Shown here in pieces: positions 22,757 to 31,500 of a DNA stretch of 37,330 nucleotides. The stretch's first letter is position 1; every line of letters begins with the position of its first letter. The translations under genes and the position numbers were made by a program. The stretch covers positions 1 to 37,330 of the forward strand of contig CACXSA010000011.1 of assembly GCA_902770195.1 (NCBI GenBank), written 5' to 3'. The DNA is from an uncultured Prevotellaceae bacterium. GTDB taxonomy: Bacteria; Bacteroidota; Bacteroidia; Bacteroidales; Bacteroidaceae. Under the pieces are notes generated by a model. It was not told where the DNA came from and ran no database searches. It worked only from the letters and a program-made list of their open reading frames with translations.

Positions 22757-24625
22757 TTACTTAGAAGGTATGAGTTCCTTCAGCTCTACGCCTTTGTCTT
22801 GAAAGGCTTTCAGCAGGGCATTGATGGCATCGAAGGGCTCGTCGTAGCCCCTCAGCATGTTCTCGTAGTTCTGACGGTCGGTGGCGTTCATGCGGTCGTG
22901 GATGACACGGAAGTCGCTCTCGCCCTTGAAGCGCAGGGCAACGGACGGCATGTTGTCGCCGTCGATGACGTCGGTGATGAACTTACCCTCGGCCTTGACG
23001 CCAGTACTCTTCTGCGTCACGGTGAAGGTACACGACTTGTTCAGCAGGTCGGTCCACTGGTCCATCGTCTCCTTCGAGGGCTTCTGCTTGCGGAGCTTCA
23101 GAGCGTAGCCGGAAGCCCTGAGGCACTGGCCAGCATCGAGCACGTCGATGTCGAACAGGAGGTCGCCCATCATCGTCATCTCAATCTTGTCGGTACGGCT
23201 GTTGAAGGCCTTCAGCAGCGTGTAGCAGCCCTTCCATATCGGTGCGATGTCGCGCAGATCACGCAACTGCTCAATCTCCTCGTCGCTATAGGGATTGGCA
23301 AAGTTGTATATCTTGATATCCTCTATGGTGACGCCGTTGATGGCAAGGGCGGCTGCTGTCTCCGTTTTGTGGTCGGCATGATGGACCAGGGTGAGGGTAG
23401 GAATCTCAAAGCGGTCGGCCTTCTTGGCTTCGGTGAAGAGGGTTAACTTCCATTCGCTTTTTTTGAGCGAGATGTATCTCTTGCCCTCCGTGGACTCCAG
23501 CGCCACCTGTCCCGTCATGATGGTCTCGAGATCTGCGTCGTTGCCCGTTTCTGAGCGCAGCAGTTCCATGTCAATCAGGTGGGGGAACTGGATGGCAATG
23601 GGTAGTCCTACGAGTCTGAAAAAGAAGATGGCGACTCCGTCGCTGGCTCCGTTGAATTTCATTTTCACCTTCGTCACGGCTTCCGATGTGGCGTTCTTGC
23701 AGCTTATGGTGAAGGCACCGTCGTTTGTTTTCACATACTCGGCGGTATCTTTGCCTGTGGTGAACTCCAGCGCAGAGTTGCTCAGGGCGGTGGAGGCATT
23801 AAACATAGTGAACGTATTCTCATCTTTGTACCCGATATTTGAGTTGGCCAGTGCAAACTGAGCCTCTGCTCCCTCGTCGCCTCTGAGGGTATGGTGTTCC
23901 ATAAAGTCTGTTCTGCTAAACATCCCGGCAAGAATCCTACCCATCTGTGGCCATACGGCTTTGAGCTTCAGCTGATCGACGAATTCGGTCAGCAGTTTCA
24001 CACCCCTCATCGTCGGGTCGACCTTGATGTACTTCTGCGCGTCGGCCAGCATCTTCGACAGCCCCGCCTCAAACTGCTGGCGGTCGGGCGACAGCGTGGA
24101 GAGCTTCTCTTGGATGTCAGCTTCCTTCTCGGCATTGGCCTTCTCGAGCTGACCCGTGAAATTGCCGTTGTTCACAGTGATGCTACCGTTGTTGTAGGTC
24201 GCGTTCGTATTGGAAATATCGGTCATGCCCTCGCCGTAGCTGTCACCGGAGGCACGGTTCAATGCCCTGCTTATGCCCGAGCCGGGAGCGGTGAGCTGTA
24301 TCTTCCAGTCGTCGAGCAGGTGCCAGGTGAAGGCGGCATCATCAGGACCGCCATAGACGGCCAGTGGTTCGTCGCTGCCCTCGTCGAACACGCCTAAGTA
24401 GATGCAACCCGTGTGGTCGGGGTTGGTCTTTATGGCCAGCATGGCGCGGCTAAAGGGTACACCGGCCTCTGTGAAGTCGGCACAGTCATACTCGTGCCAC
24501 CACAGACCTGCGAGTTCTTGTTCCAGAACTTTGGTGTCTTTAGGGGTCGAATCGTCCGATGAGGAACAGCTGGTCATTCCCAACAGGAACACTGCCGCCA
24601 ACACTGCTAATAATTTTGATGTCAT
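22757..24625 (-). CDS. large lipoprotein of unknown function between two amidohydrolases
   Basis: 622 residues with a lipoprotein signal peptide (LLAVLAAVFLLGMTSC, lipid-bearing C20) followed by SSSDDS, a Ser/Asp-rich stretch like Bacteroidetes lipoprotein surface-export signals. I do not recognise a family. An N-terminal beta-rich part (LAGLWWHEYDCADF, then a WKIQL strand) resembles lipocalin-like 'amount of change' domains of Bacteroidales lipoproteins. A helical middle follows (about 160-230), then a beta-rich part and a C-terminal helical pair ending ELKELIPSK. The gaps of 30 and 72 bases to the amidohydrolases and the shared strand indicate one operon. A substrate-binding or surface-capture role for the same compound is possible (inference). 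Confidence 0.85.
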   Translation of the reverse strand: MTSKLLAVLAAVFLLGMTSCSSSDDSTPKDTKVLEQELAGLWWHEYDCADFTEAGVPFSRAMLAIKTNPDHTGCIYLGVFDEGSDEPLAVYGGPDDAAFTWHLLDDWKIQLTAPGSGISRALNRASGDSYGEGMTDISNTNATYNNGSITVNNGNFTGQLEKANAEKEADIQEKLSTLSPDRQQFEAGLSKMLADAQKYIKVDPTMRGVKLLTEFVDQLKLKAVWPQMGRILAGMFSRTDFMEHHTLRGDEGAEAQFALANSNIGYKDENTFTMFNASTALSNSALEFTTGKDTAEYVKTNDGAFTISCKNATSEAVTKVKMKFNGASDGVAIFFFRLVGLPIAIQFPHLIDMELLRSETGNDADLETIMTGQVALESTEGKRYISLKKSEWKLTLFTEAKKADRFEIPTLTLVHHADHKTETAAALAINGVTIEDIKIYNFANPYSDEEIEQLRDLRDIAPIWKGCYTLLKAFNSRTDKIEMTMMGDLLFDIDVLDAGQCLRASGYALKLRKQKPSKETMDQWTDLLNKSCTFTVTQKSTGVKAEGKFITDVIDGDNMPSVALRFKGESDFRVIHDRMNATDRQNYENMLRGYDEPFDAINALLKAFQDKGVELKELIPSK

Positions 24626-24655
24626 CTTTCTGTTCCTTTACTTTATCTATAGGTT

Positions 24656-26377
24656 TTAGAATGGATAAACTTTCTTGCCCTCGAAATAGGTGGCGGCGGG
24701 CTTAGCTTCGTGAATCTCCTTCACCGGGCAGGTCAGCACGTCCTTCGTCACCAGCAGGAAGTCGGCATACTTGCCGGTGCTGATGCTGCCGCGCTCGTTC
24801 TCCAGGAACATCTGCTTGGCCACACCGAGGGTCAGGGCGTAGATGGCCTGCTCGCGCGTCAGCAGCTCTTCGGGCCACCAGGGCGTGGCCTGCTCAGGAT
24901 AGTATTCACCCGTAACCACAATCTCCATGATGCCGAAGGGGTCGTCGGGACTGCCGCACAGGGCGGGGAAGTCTGAGTGTGACGAGAAGTTGACACCGTG
25001 GTCGAAGAACGACTTCATCGGATAGCCCTTGTCCTTCATGCCTTCGGGCAGGATGCGGAGCAGTTCCTCCTGCATGTCATTGTCGGCATGGTGCCACAGC
25101 ATACCCGAGGTGACATAGATGTTGTTGTCGGCCATGCGCTGGTAGTCTGGCTCGCTGACACCGTAGACGTGTACCAGCGTGTTGCGCATCTCTTTCTTGC
25201 CTGCGTTGACGTAGGCATTGACAATGCGGGTCACACCCTTGTTGCCCATCACGTGTACGTGCATGGTGATGCCTTTTTCATTAGCCTTGCGCGTGATCTC
25301 TGTCAGCTCCTCTTCCGACCAGTTGGGAATGCCCTGCTTTCCGTCAGGATAGAGCGGGTCGATAAATCCCGTGCCGCTTTCCACCGTACCGTCCATGAAC
25401 ATCTTGAGCCAGTTGGTCCTGATGTGTGCAGTCTCGTATTTCTTCGTGGCAGCAGCCTTTTCCAGCGTCTTGTCCACGTCCATCCAGCTGTCCAGCTCCC
25501 AAGCTGCGCCTAACACGAAGTGCATGTCGCCGGCCTGGTCCATCTCCTGGGCGGCCTTGTAGAAGTTGTCGTTGAAGAAGTAGGACGTGTATCCGTCGAG
25601 ATACATCGTATAGCCCTCCGACAGCAGCTGATCCTGAATCTTGGCCATGTTTCCCTTGGCGATATCCACAGAGAACAGCTCTTCGTTGTCCAGGAATGAG
25701 CGCACATAGGTGCCGGCCTGTTCTTTTACGTATCCGGTAGGTATGCCGTCGGCATCCAGCACTACCTCGCCGCCGCGCACTTCTGTCTTGCCTGCTGTGC
25801 CGTCTTCCTTGATGAGCCCGGCCTTCTTCAGCAGGATGGTGTTGGCCAGTCCCTTGTGGCCTTCCTCATCGGCAATGTAGATGGGAATGTCACTGCAGAT
25901 GGCATCCAGTTGCTTGCGATAGTTCAGGTCCTTCGGGAACTTCATCATATCCCAGCCGCTTCCAAAGATGACCTTGGAGCCGTTGTCCTTGGCTTTCTTG
26001 ACGGCTGCGGGGATGATTTCCTTGAAGAACTTATCCACGCCGTCTGCCCTGTCCATGACTGTTCCTACGGTCTGGATGGCATAGCCCAGCGAATAGTGGG
26101 CGTGACCATTGCCGCAGCCGGGCATCACCATACCCTTGCCGCTGTAGTCTATCACTTCGGTTCCTTCGTTGATATAGGCTTCGGCTCCTGCCTTGTCGCC
26201 CACATAGATATATTTTCCGTCCTTCACGGCAAAGGCTTCTACAATCTTGCTGCTGTCGGCAGTGAAGATTTTGCCATAGACCACGAGATCGGCACTGTTG
26301 TTACTTTGGCAACTGCCAAGCAGACCCATTCCGAAAATGGCACCCATTGCCATAATGAGCGTCAGCATTTTTTTCAT
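24656..26377 (-). CDS. exported lipoprotein amidohydrolase (Amidohydrolase_3)
   Basis: 573 residues from the chosen ATG. The frame also has an ATG at 26404 (MEKTIDMCF before it), but a start at MKKMLTLIMAMGAIFG gives a regular lipoprotein signal with lipobox LLGSC. The enzyme part has HAH (PGCGNGHAHY), the lysine region WLKMFMDGTVESG, MHVHVMGNKG, LVHVYGVSEPDYQRMA and the catalytic Asp in HSDFPALCG, so the active site is complete. It is related to the enzyme at 21050 but exported and lipid-anchored, so the operon has one enzyme outside and one inside the inner membrane. The minus-strand -7 element TATCTTTG (26436-26443) precedes it, with possible regulator sites further upstream. Confidence 0.9.
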   Translation of the reverse strand: MKKMLTLIMAMGAIFGMGLLGSCQSNNSADLVVYGKIFTADSSKIVEAFAVKDGKYIYVGDKAGAEAYINEGTEVIDYSGKGMVMPGCGNGHAHYSLGYAIQTVGTVMDRADGVDKFFKEIIPAAVKKAKDNGSKVIFGSGWDMMKFPKDLNYRKQLDAICSDIPIYIADEEGHKGLANTILLKKAGLIKEDGTAGKTEVRGGEVVLDADGIPTGYVKEQAGTYVRSFLDNEELFSVDIAKGNMAKIQDQLLSEGYTMYLDGYTSYFFNDNFYKAAQEMDQAGDMHFVLGAAWELDSWMDVDKTLEKAAATKKYETAHIRTNWLKMFMDGTVESGTGFIDPLYPDGKQGIPNWSEEELTEITRKANEKGITMHVHVMGNKGVTRIVNAYVNAGKKEMRNTLVHVYGVSEPDYQRMADNNIYVTSGMLWHHADNDMQEELLRILPEGMKDKGYPMKSFFDHGVNFSSHSDFPALCGSPDDPFGIMEIVVTGEYYPEQATPWWPEELLTREQAIYALTLGVAKQMFLENERGSISTGKYADFLLVTKDVLTCPVKEIHEAKPAATYFEGKKVYPF

Positions 26378-26435
26378 AAAACACATGTCGATAGTTTTTT
26401 CCATTGTTTTTATTTTTGGTTAGTAAATTTTGTTG

Positions 26436-26443
26436 CAAAGATA
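26436..26443 (-). promoter_or_regulatory. -7 promoter element of the amidohydrolase operon
   Basis: CAAAGATA on the plus strand is TATCTTTG on the minus strand. It implies a start near 26430. The -33 position holds only a weak match (CACA, 26457-26460), as expected for an activator-dependent promoter. Confidence 0.6.
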
Positions 26444-26489
26444 GAAAAAAAACTATCACATGTTCATCGCTTTTGTGGGCTTTCGTTTA

Positions 26490-26519
26490 GTTTTTGCTAT
26501 TTTTGGTGCTGTTTTTGCT
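26490..26519 (-). promoter_or_regulatory. candidate AraC-type operator: two AGCAAAAAC sites 21 bp apart
   Basis: GTTTTTGCT occurs at 26490-26498 and 26511-26519 (AGCAAAAAC on the minus strand), 21 bp or two helical turns apart, with a third related site AGCACCAAAAA between. AraC-family activators often bind direct repeats with this spacing upstream of the -35 region. The sites are about 47-75 bp upstream of the -7 element, and the AraC-type gene ends only five bases away. The A5 tracts are roughly in helical phase, which would also bend the DNA. Confidence 0.45.
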
Positions 26520-26523
26520 GATT

Positions 26524-27696
26524 TTATAACTCACCGGCCTCTGGCTCCTGCATCCAGGCCGTCACATTCGTTCCCATGCGACGCTTGAAGGCATTGCTGA
26601 AGGTGGTATAGTTGCGGTAGCCGCTTTCCTGGGCCAGCTGTTTGACGGTGAAGGGGTGGCGCGAAGTGACCGTCTCGCGATAGAGAGCGACGAAGTGGTC
26701 GATGCGCAATCCATTGATATAGTCGTTGTAGGTGACGCCCTGTTGCGAGAAATACTGGCTGAGGTAGTAGCGGTTGGTGCCGATGTCCTTCGCCAGCTGC
26801 TGGATGGTCAGGTCGTGCTGCAAGTAGAGCTGCGTGTCTATACAGCGTTTTTGCAGGAGGGTGGTCAGGTTCTGAGGCTGCGAGGCTCTCAGGCTGTCGG
26901 CCGATGTCTCGTCGGCATCGGGAAGCGGCGCTTCATGGCAGGACAGCGGCGTGTCCTCGGCATCTGGCTGGGACAGTGTCTCGGCGGCAGGAGTCATCTG
27001 CCCGTTCAGGTCGCTGAGCGTTTCCACGCGCCACACGAGGAAAAGGGACACCAGGATAACGCTTGTCTGCACGGCATGCCGGTAGAAGGCTCCCTCAAAT
27101 TCAAACATATAGAGGCTGAATCCCGCTAAAATGACCGTCAGCACTATCATGCTCTGCCATACCTCCTTATGCTCCAGGTCGGCATAGTTGTCGCGCAGCC
27201 AGCGTCCGTACTGTCTTACTGCACGTGTCAAGTATAGGAACAGGCCTATACCTAACAACAGGAAATAGGCGTATGCCGGCGGTAGAATGGCGTCGCTGCG
27301 GGTGGCGATACACACGATTACTACAACCACCAGTGGAGCCATTGCCACGGCGATGGGCCACAGCGGCCGCCGGCGGTCTTGCAGCATGATGAACATGATG
27401 GCGCTGGCCAGCGGGAACACCGTCAGGAAATCGAGCAATGCGCCTATAAAATAAGCGGTCATGAGATTCTCGGCCGAGCGGATGTAAAGGAGGGGCAGAT
27501 ACCAAAAGTGGCTCAAGGCACAGGCAGCCATGAAGGCTGCCGTCCATCGGCGCAGGCGGATGGGCGGGGTGACTTTAGGGGCAATGGTATTGGTGCGGCG
27601 GAACAGCAGATAGAAGCACGCTAACAAGCTCGTTGCCGTCGCAGCCCCGTAAAGTATCAGATAGATAAAATCTTCCCTTATACCTTGTCCGTACAT
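26524..27696 (-). CDS. membrane-embedded AraC-family transcriptional regulator
   Basis: 390 residues. The N-terminal half has seven hydrophobic segments (about 9-31, 52-71, 79-104, 112-132, 139-158, 180-199, 208-223). A Pro/Asp/Glu-rich linker (about 225-275) leads to a C-terminal AraC double helix-turn-helix (about 290-385): LTIQQLAKDIGTNRYYLSQYFSQQG for the first and FTVKQLAQESGYRNYTTFSNAFKRRMG for the second, ending VTAWMQ. It would sense a signal in or across the inner membrane and bind DNA from there, without a separate kinase. Its start shares one base with the lipoprotein stop (TAATG), so it is read with the lipoprotein and possibly the giant gene. Likely target: the amidohydrolase operon just downstream. 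Confidence 0.93.
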   Translation of the reverse strand: MYGQGIREDFIYLILYGAATATSLLACFYLLFRRTNTIAPKVTPPIRLRRWTAAFMAACALSHFWYLPLLYIRSAENLMTAYFIGALLDFLTVFPLASAIMFIMLQDRRRPLWPIAVAMAPLVVVVIVCIATRSDAILPPAYAYFLLLGIGLFLYLTRAVRQYGRWLRDNYADLEHKEVWQSMIVLTVILAGFSLYMFEFEGAFYRHAVQTSVILVSLFLVWRVETLSDLNGQMTPAAETLSQPDAEDTPLSCHEAPLPDADETSADSLRASQPQNLTTLLQKRCIDTQLYLQHDLTIQQLAKDIGTNRYYLSQYFSQQGVTYNDYINGLRIDHFVALYRETVTSRHPFTVKQLAQESGYRNYTTFSNAFKRRMGTNVTAWMQEPEAGEL

Positions 27697-28457
27697 TACA
27701 GCGTCAATGCATTAGCAATAGAGTAGAGCCGCTTGTTCTCCACATCGTAGTATCTCAGCGTAATCTGCTCTCCGGCCGAGCGGCCTAAGATGAGCACCGA
27801 CGCGCTACCCAAATCGGATACCGTTGCCACGCCTCGGCACTCCTCGCCGACAAAGGCTCCGATCAGGTTGCCTGCGGCGGGGGTGATGCCGGCTCTCCTC
27901 AGAATGCTCTCCACGTCCACATCCTTCTTGACGGTGTACTTGGTTGCACCCTCCGTAAACGGGGGGATGAAGTCTTCGTAGAGGCCCGTCATCTCTTCCG
28001 AGTCAAACTTGATGTCGTCCGACAGCGTGAAGATATGCTTCAGCTTCTGGCAGTAGTAGCTCAGCTTGATGTTCACCCGCTCCGAGACCGCCTCGTTGCC
28101 GTAGGCTTTCATCACGAAGCTACGCGGGTTGCTGAGTGCTCCCGTCAGGTCGACGGCGGGCTTGGCCAGTCCGCGCAGCTCGTCGTTGATGAAGAGCGCC
28201 ATCTGGTCGCCGTCGCTGACGTAGGGCTGCAGCGTCGGCTCAATCTGAATCATCAGGAACGTCCAGTTCTCGTAGGCTGTAGCGTTCGGTTCCGTCCAGT
28301 TCGGGCGTTCCTGGTTGTTGCTCCAGTCGATTTGCCACTGGGGAGTCTGTTTGAGTTCCGTCTCGATGACGGCGGGGCCGTCGTCGCTGTCGTCGCTGCC
28401 GCAAGCCCCGATGAGGAGGCTTGCTAACAGCAGAGACATTAACTTTATTTTCTTCAT
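27696..28457 (-). CDS. small lipoprotein with two copies of a module shared with the giant protein
   Basis: 253 residues. Lipoprotein signal with lipobox LIGAC (C19), followed by GSDDSDDG, an acidic surface-export-like signal. Two related segments follow: residues 82-150 (DGDQMALFINDELRGLAKP, then a FVMKAYG strand) and 195-253 (GNLIGAFVGEECRGVATVSD, then VLILGRSAGEQITLRYYD). The pattern D-x-I/M-x-A-x-F-x-x-x-E-x-R-G-x-A also appears twice near the C-terminus of the giant protein encoded just upstream. No enzyme motif is seen. Probably a surface adhesin or assembly partner of the giant protein (inference). It lies 62 bases after the giant gene, the gap being mostly an 8-bp tandem repeat, and overlaps the regulator start by one base. 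Confidence 0.88.
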   Translation of the reverse strand: MKKIKLMSLLLASLLIGACGSDDSDDGPAVIETELKQTPQWQIDWSNNQERPNWTEPNATAYENWTFLMIQIEPTLQPYVSDGDQMALFINDELRGLAKPAVDLTGALSNPRSFVMKAYGNEAVSERVNIKLSYYCQKLKHIFTLSDDIKFDSEEMTGLYEDFIPPFTEGATKYTVKKDVDVESILRRAGITPAAGNLIGAFVGEECRGVATVSDLGSASVLILGRSAGEQITLRYYDVENKRLYSIANALTL

Positions 28458-28479
28458 TGTTCTTTTCTTTTTTTAATTG

Positions 28480-28516
28480 TCGATATGTCGATATGTCGAT
28501 GTCTCGATATCTCGAT
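28480..28516. repeat. 8-bp tandem repeat TCGATATG between giant and lipoprotein genes
   Basis: TCGATATG, TCGATATG, TCGATGTC, TCGATATC and TCGAT: 4.6 units of period eight in a 62-base intergenic gap. The tract lies upstream of the lipoprotein start on the minus strand, where a change in copy number would alter the spacing. Confidence 0.85.
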
Positions 28517-28519
28517 TTT

Positions 28520-31500
28520 TTATTTAACCACGACCTTTCTTCCATTATAGATGTACACACCCTGCTGGGTCGGCTTCTGTTGCAGCTTCACACCGGCTAT
28601 GGTGTACCACTCGCCATTCTCGTATTCATCTTGTATGAATCGGATGGCTGTGGGAGCATTCGGGCTGCCGAGGACAGCATTCTTCTGGAAGGTCATGATC
28701 TCCTTGGTAGAGGCAACGGTCTCGCCCTCGCGCTCGATGGCAAACCAGATAGGCTTCTGGCTGTCGCCGGCAATGCTCAGGAAGAATCCTGTGGCAGGCA
28801 GGCTCGAGCGTGTCATGGTGCCGCCGTCGTCGAGGGTGACGAGGTCGGCCGTGCCCACCACTTCACCGTCGCTGTAGGCCACCAGTCGGTCACCCTCTTC
28901 CACGTCGAAGCCTTTCACTACCGCACTGATGTTCATCGTGCTCGGAGCCATCAGGGCTGTGCGCATAGGCGCGGCGGCGGCCCCGCTGAAGTGGTTGGTC
29001 TGCTCGAAGAACGGATAGGTGAACGTAGCGTCGGCACTATCCCTGCGCAGCATCATGTATCCCTCGCCGGGCTTCAGTGTCTGCAGGCTGCCGCGCCAGT
29101 GTCCGGTGTTGCCCGACTTGGTGAAGTAGGCAAACTCGGTATGGCTCTTGATCACGTCACCGTCGGCGGCATGGTCGAAGTAGTCGCTCAGGGCGGTCTC
29201 TATGGGCAGGTTCACCATCGGGGTGTAGCCAATGCCGTTCCATCCCTTCTTCAGGTTGATGGTGCGGTCTTCCTTCTCCTTGATGGCGGTGCCGCCAAGG
29301 AAGAACTTGCAGTCCTTCTGAACCTTGATGGCATAAGCCTTCTTCGCCGAAACAATCATGTTCACCGGATTGCCCGATGCCATCCACTGGTTGTTCTTGA
29401 ACACCAGCGTGGTGTCGCTGTTCAGGTCGGTCACCATATCGCCCTCAGTCCAGTTCATGCTGCTGATCAGGGTGTTCATGTCGATCTGGTTCTTGCTCTT
29501 GACGTTGAACGATACCCAGTTCCAGCCCGTCTCCAGGCTGAAGGTCTCCACGAAGTCCTTGCCACCGTCGAAGCGTACGGGCTTGTCGGTACCCAGGACG
29601 GACGACTTCTCGAACAGGATGGTGTTCTTCTCCGTGTCAGGAGTCAGCACCAGCTCGCGTCCCGTGCTGTACTGCCACAGGCGGAAGTTCAGCTTTGTGC
29701 CGCTGTCCTTCTTGTCGTAGACCGTCAGATAGAGTGCCGTCTCGCCCTTCTGCTCGTTGTGGGTGATGTTGGCATAGCCGTGGCAGACGTTCTCGTTGTC
29801 GAAGACACCCACGATGTCGCGTGAGTCGGTGTCCAGCTCTCCATACAGATACACCTGTCCGATGATGTTCATCGAGTTCTGCAGCAGGTCGTTGTTGATG
29901 CTGCTGGCCCAGTCGGGCTTCTCGCCCTCCACCGTCAGGTTGAAGTAGAACGGCTCGGTGATGCCCTCCTCGTCGGTCAGGTAGATAATCTCGTTGTAGG
30001 TGCCGATGTTCAGGTCGGAACTGATGCTGGCCGTGACGCTGCCCAGTGTCTGCGGAGCCAGCACGTCGCTGTAGTTGTTCAGCTGGAGCCACTTCGGGCA
30101 GTTCTCTATCTTGTAGGTGTGGTTCTGCGAGCCGTTGTTGTAGAACGGCAGGTCAATCTGCTCAGAATTACCATACTTGATGGTGTGGTCCAGCCGGTTC
30201 ACCATCCACTGCAGGCTGCTGTTGCTCACGTAGTAGCAGGCCGTCTGCGGCGAAGCCATCGTGTTGCCGTTCTTGTCCTCGATGTCGCGCAGCGTCACGT
30301 AGATGTTGCGGTGGTTCAGCCTGGCGGCAGGCTCGTCGAGGTCTACCAGCACCTGGTTGCCCTTGCCGACGAACGAGAACTTCAGGTTCTTCACCTCCTC
30401 GTCGGGTACCACGGGCGCTGCCTGGGTCTTGTCGAAGTGCTTCAGCACAGCATCCATCGGGTCAACGAAGGGGTAGTCGCGCACCAGCGTGTCGGTCGGC
30501 TCCTTGGTCAGCGGGTCGAGCTGGTAGCGGGGATTGCCCTTGTCGTCCAGGTAGAGCTTCTTGCTGTAGGCGTAAGGCACCACTTCGAGGTCGTTGTCCT
30601 TCTGACGCTCTATGCGGTCGAAGCCCAGGTAGGTCAGCAGGCCGGTCTCGTCGCCCTTGGGACTCTTCGACGTGTAGGACTTGATGAGCTGTTGCGGCAG
30701 TGCCTGAGCAAAGAACATCAGCTCGTCCACGTAGCCTGCCATAGCATCCGTACCATCGACAACCTCCACTTCGCCATTCTCTTTCAGCACGTCGTAGCGG
30801 GTTGCACCGATGAGCGGATAGCCGCCGCTGATACCGCCGAGGCTGTCCACCCCGAAGGTGGTGCGCAGCTCCTTGTCCACATAGATATTGGCAATGTTGC
30901 GTCCGCGGCTCACCGTCATGGCGAAGTTGTGCCACTGGTTGTCGCTCCAGTTGCCCGGTACCTCGATGGCAAAGCCATTCGAGCGATACATCAGCTTGTC
31001 GCCCTCGAATCCGATGTGGAACTGGTTCTCGGCACCGTTGTCCTCCTTCAGTCCGCGACCGTTGGAGAGCAGCGTACCGCGGCCCTCGGCATCGGTCTTG
31101 AACCAGAACATCAGCGTGTAGTCATGATCGCTGCCGCGGTTCAGGGTATTCTTGTCGAGCAGCATACCCTTGTCTTCCTTCGCCAGTTTCAGCGAGATGC
31201 CGCGGGGGATGGCCCAGCTGGTCTCTATCATCTTGGCATTGGCACCCTGGGTATAGTCCAGTACATATTCGCCCGAACCCTCGAACATCGGGTAGTAGTC
31301 TACGAGGTCCTTCTCGTAGCCCGTCAGGCGCTGGTTGCCGTAGGTCGTACCGATGAGTACGCCGTCCATGGCACTGTACCACAGGCGGGCCTCCATCATG
31401 CGACCCTCGTAGTACTGGCTGGTCTTGCGATCCAGCTCGTTGGTGCGTCCGTAGATGAGCGGACCGGTACCGGTGTACAGCGCGGTCAGCTTGTGCGGCT

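Noticed and set aside
28421-29824. 467-codon open frame on the plus strand opposite the giant gene
   Set aside because: Its predicted residues are His/Val/Leu-rich with no domain, and it mirrors the GC-rich codon bias of the minus-strand gene. The minus frame has clear domains throughout.
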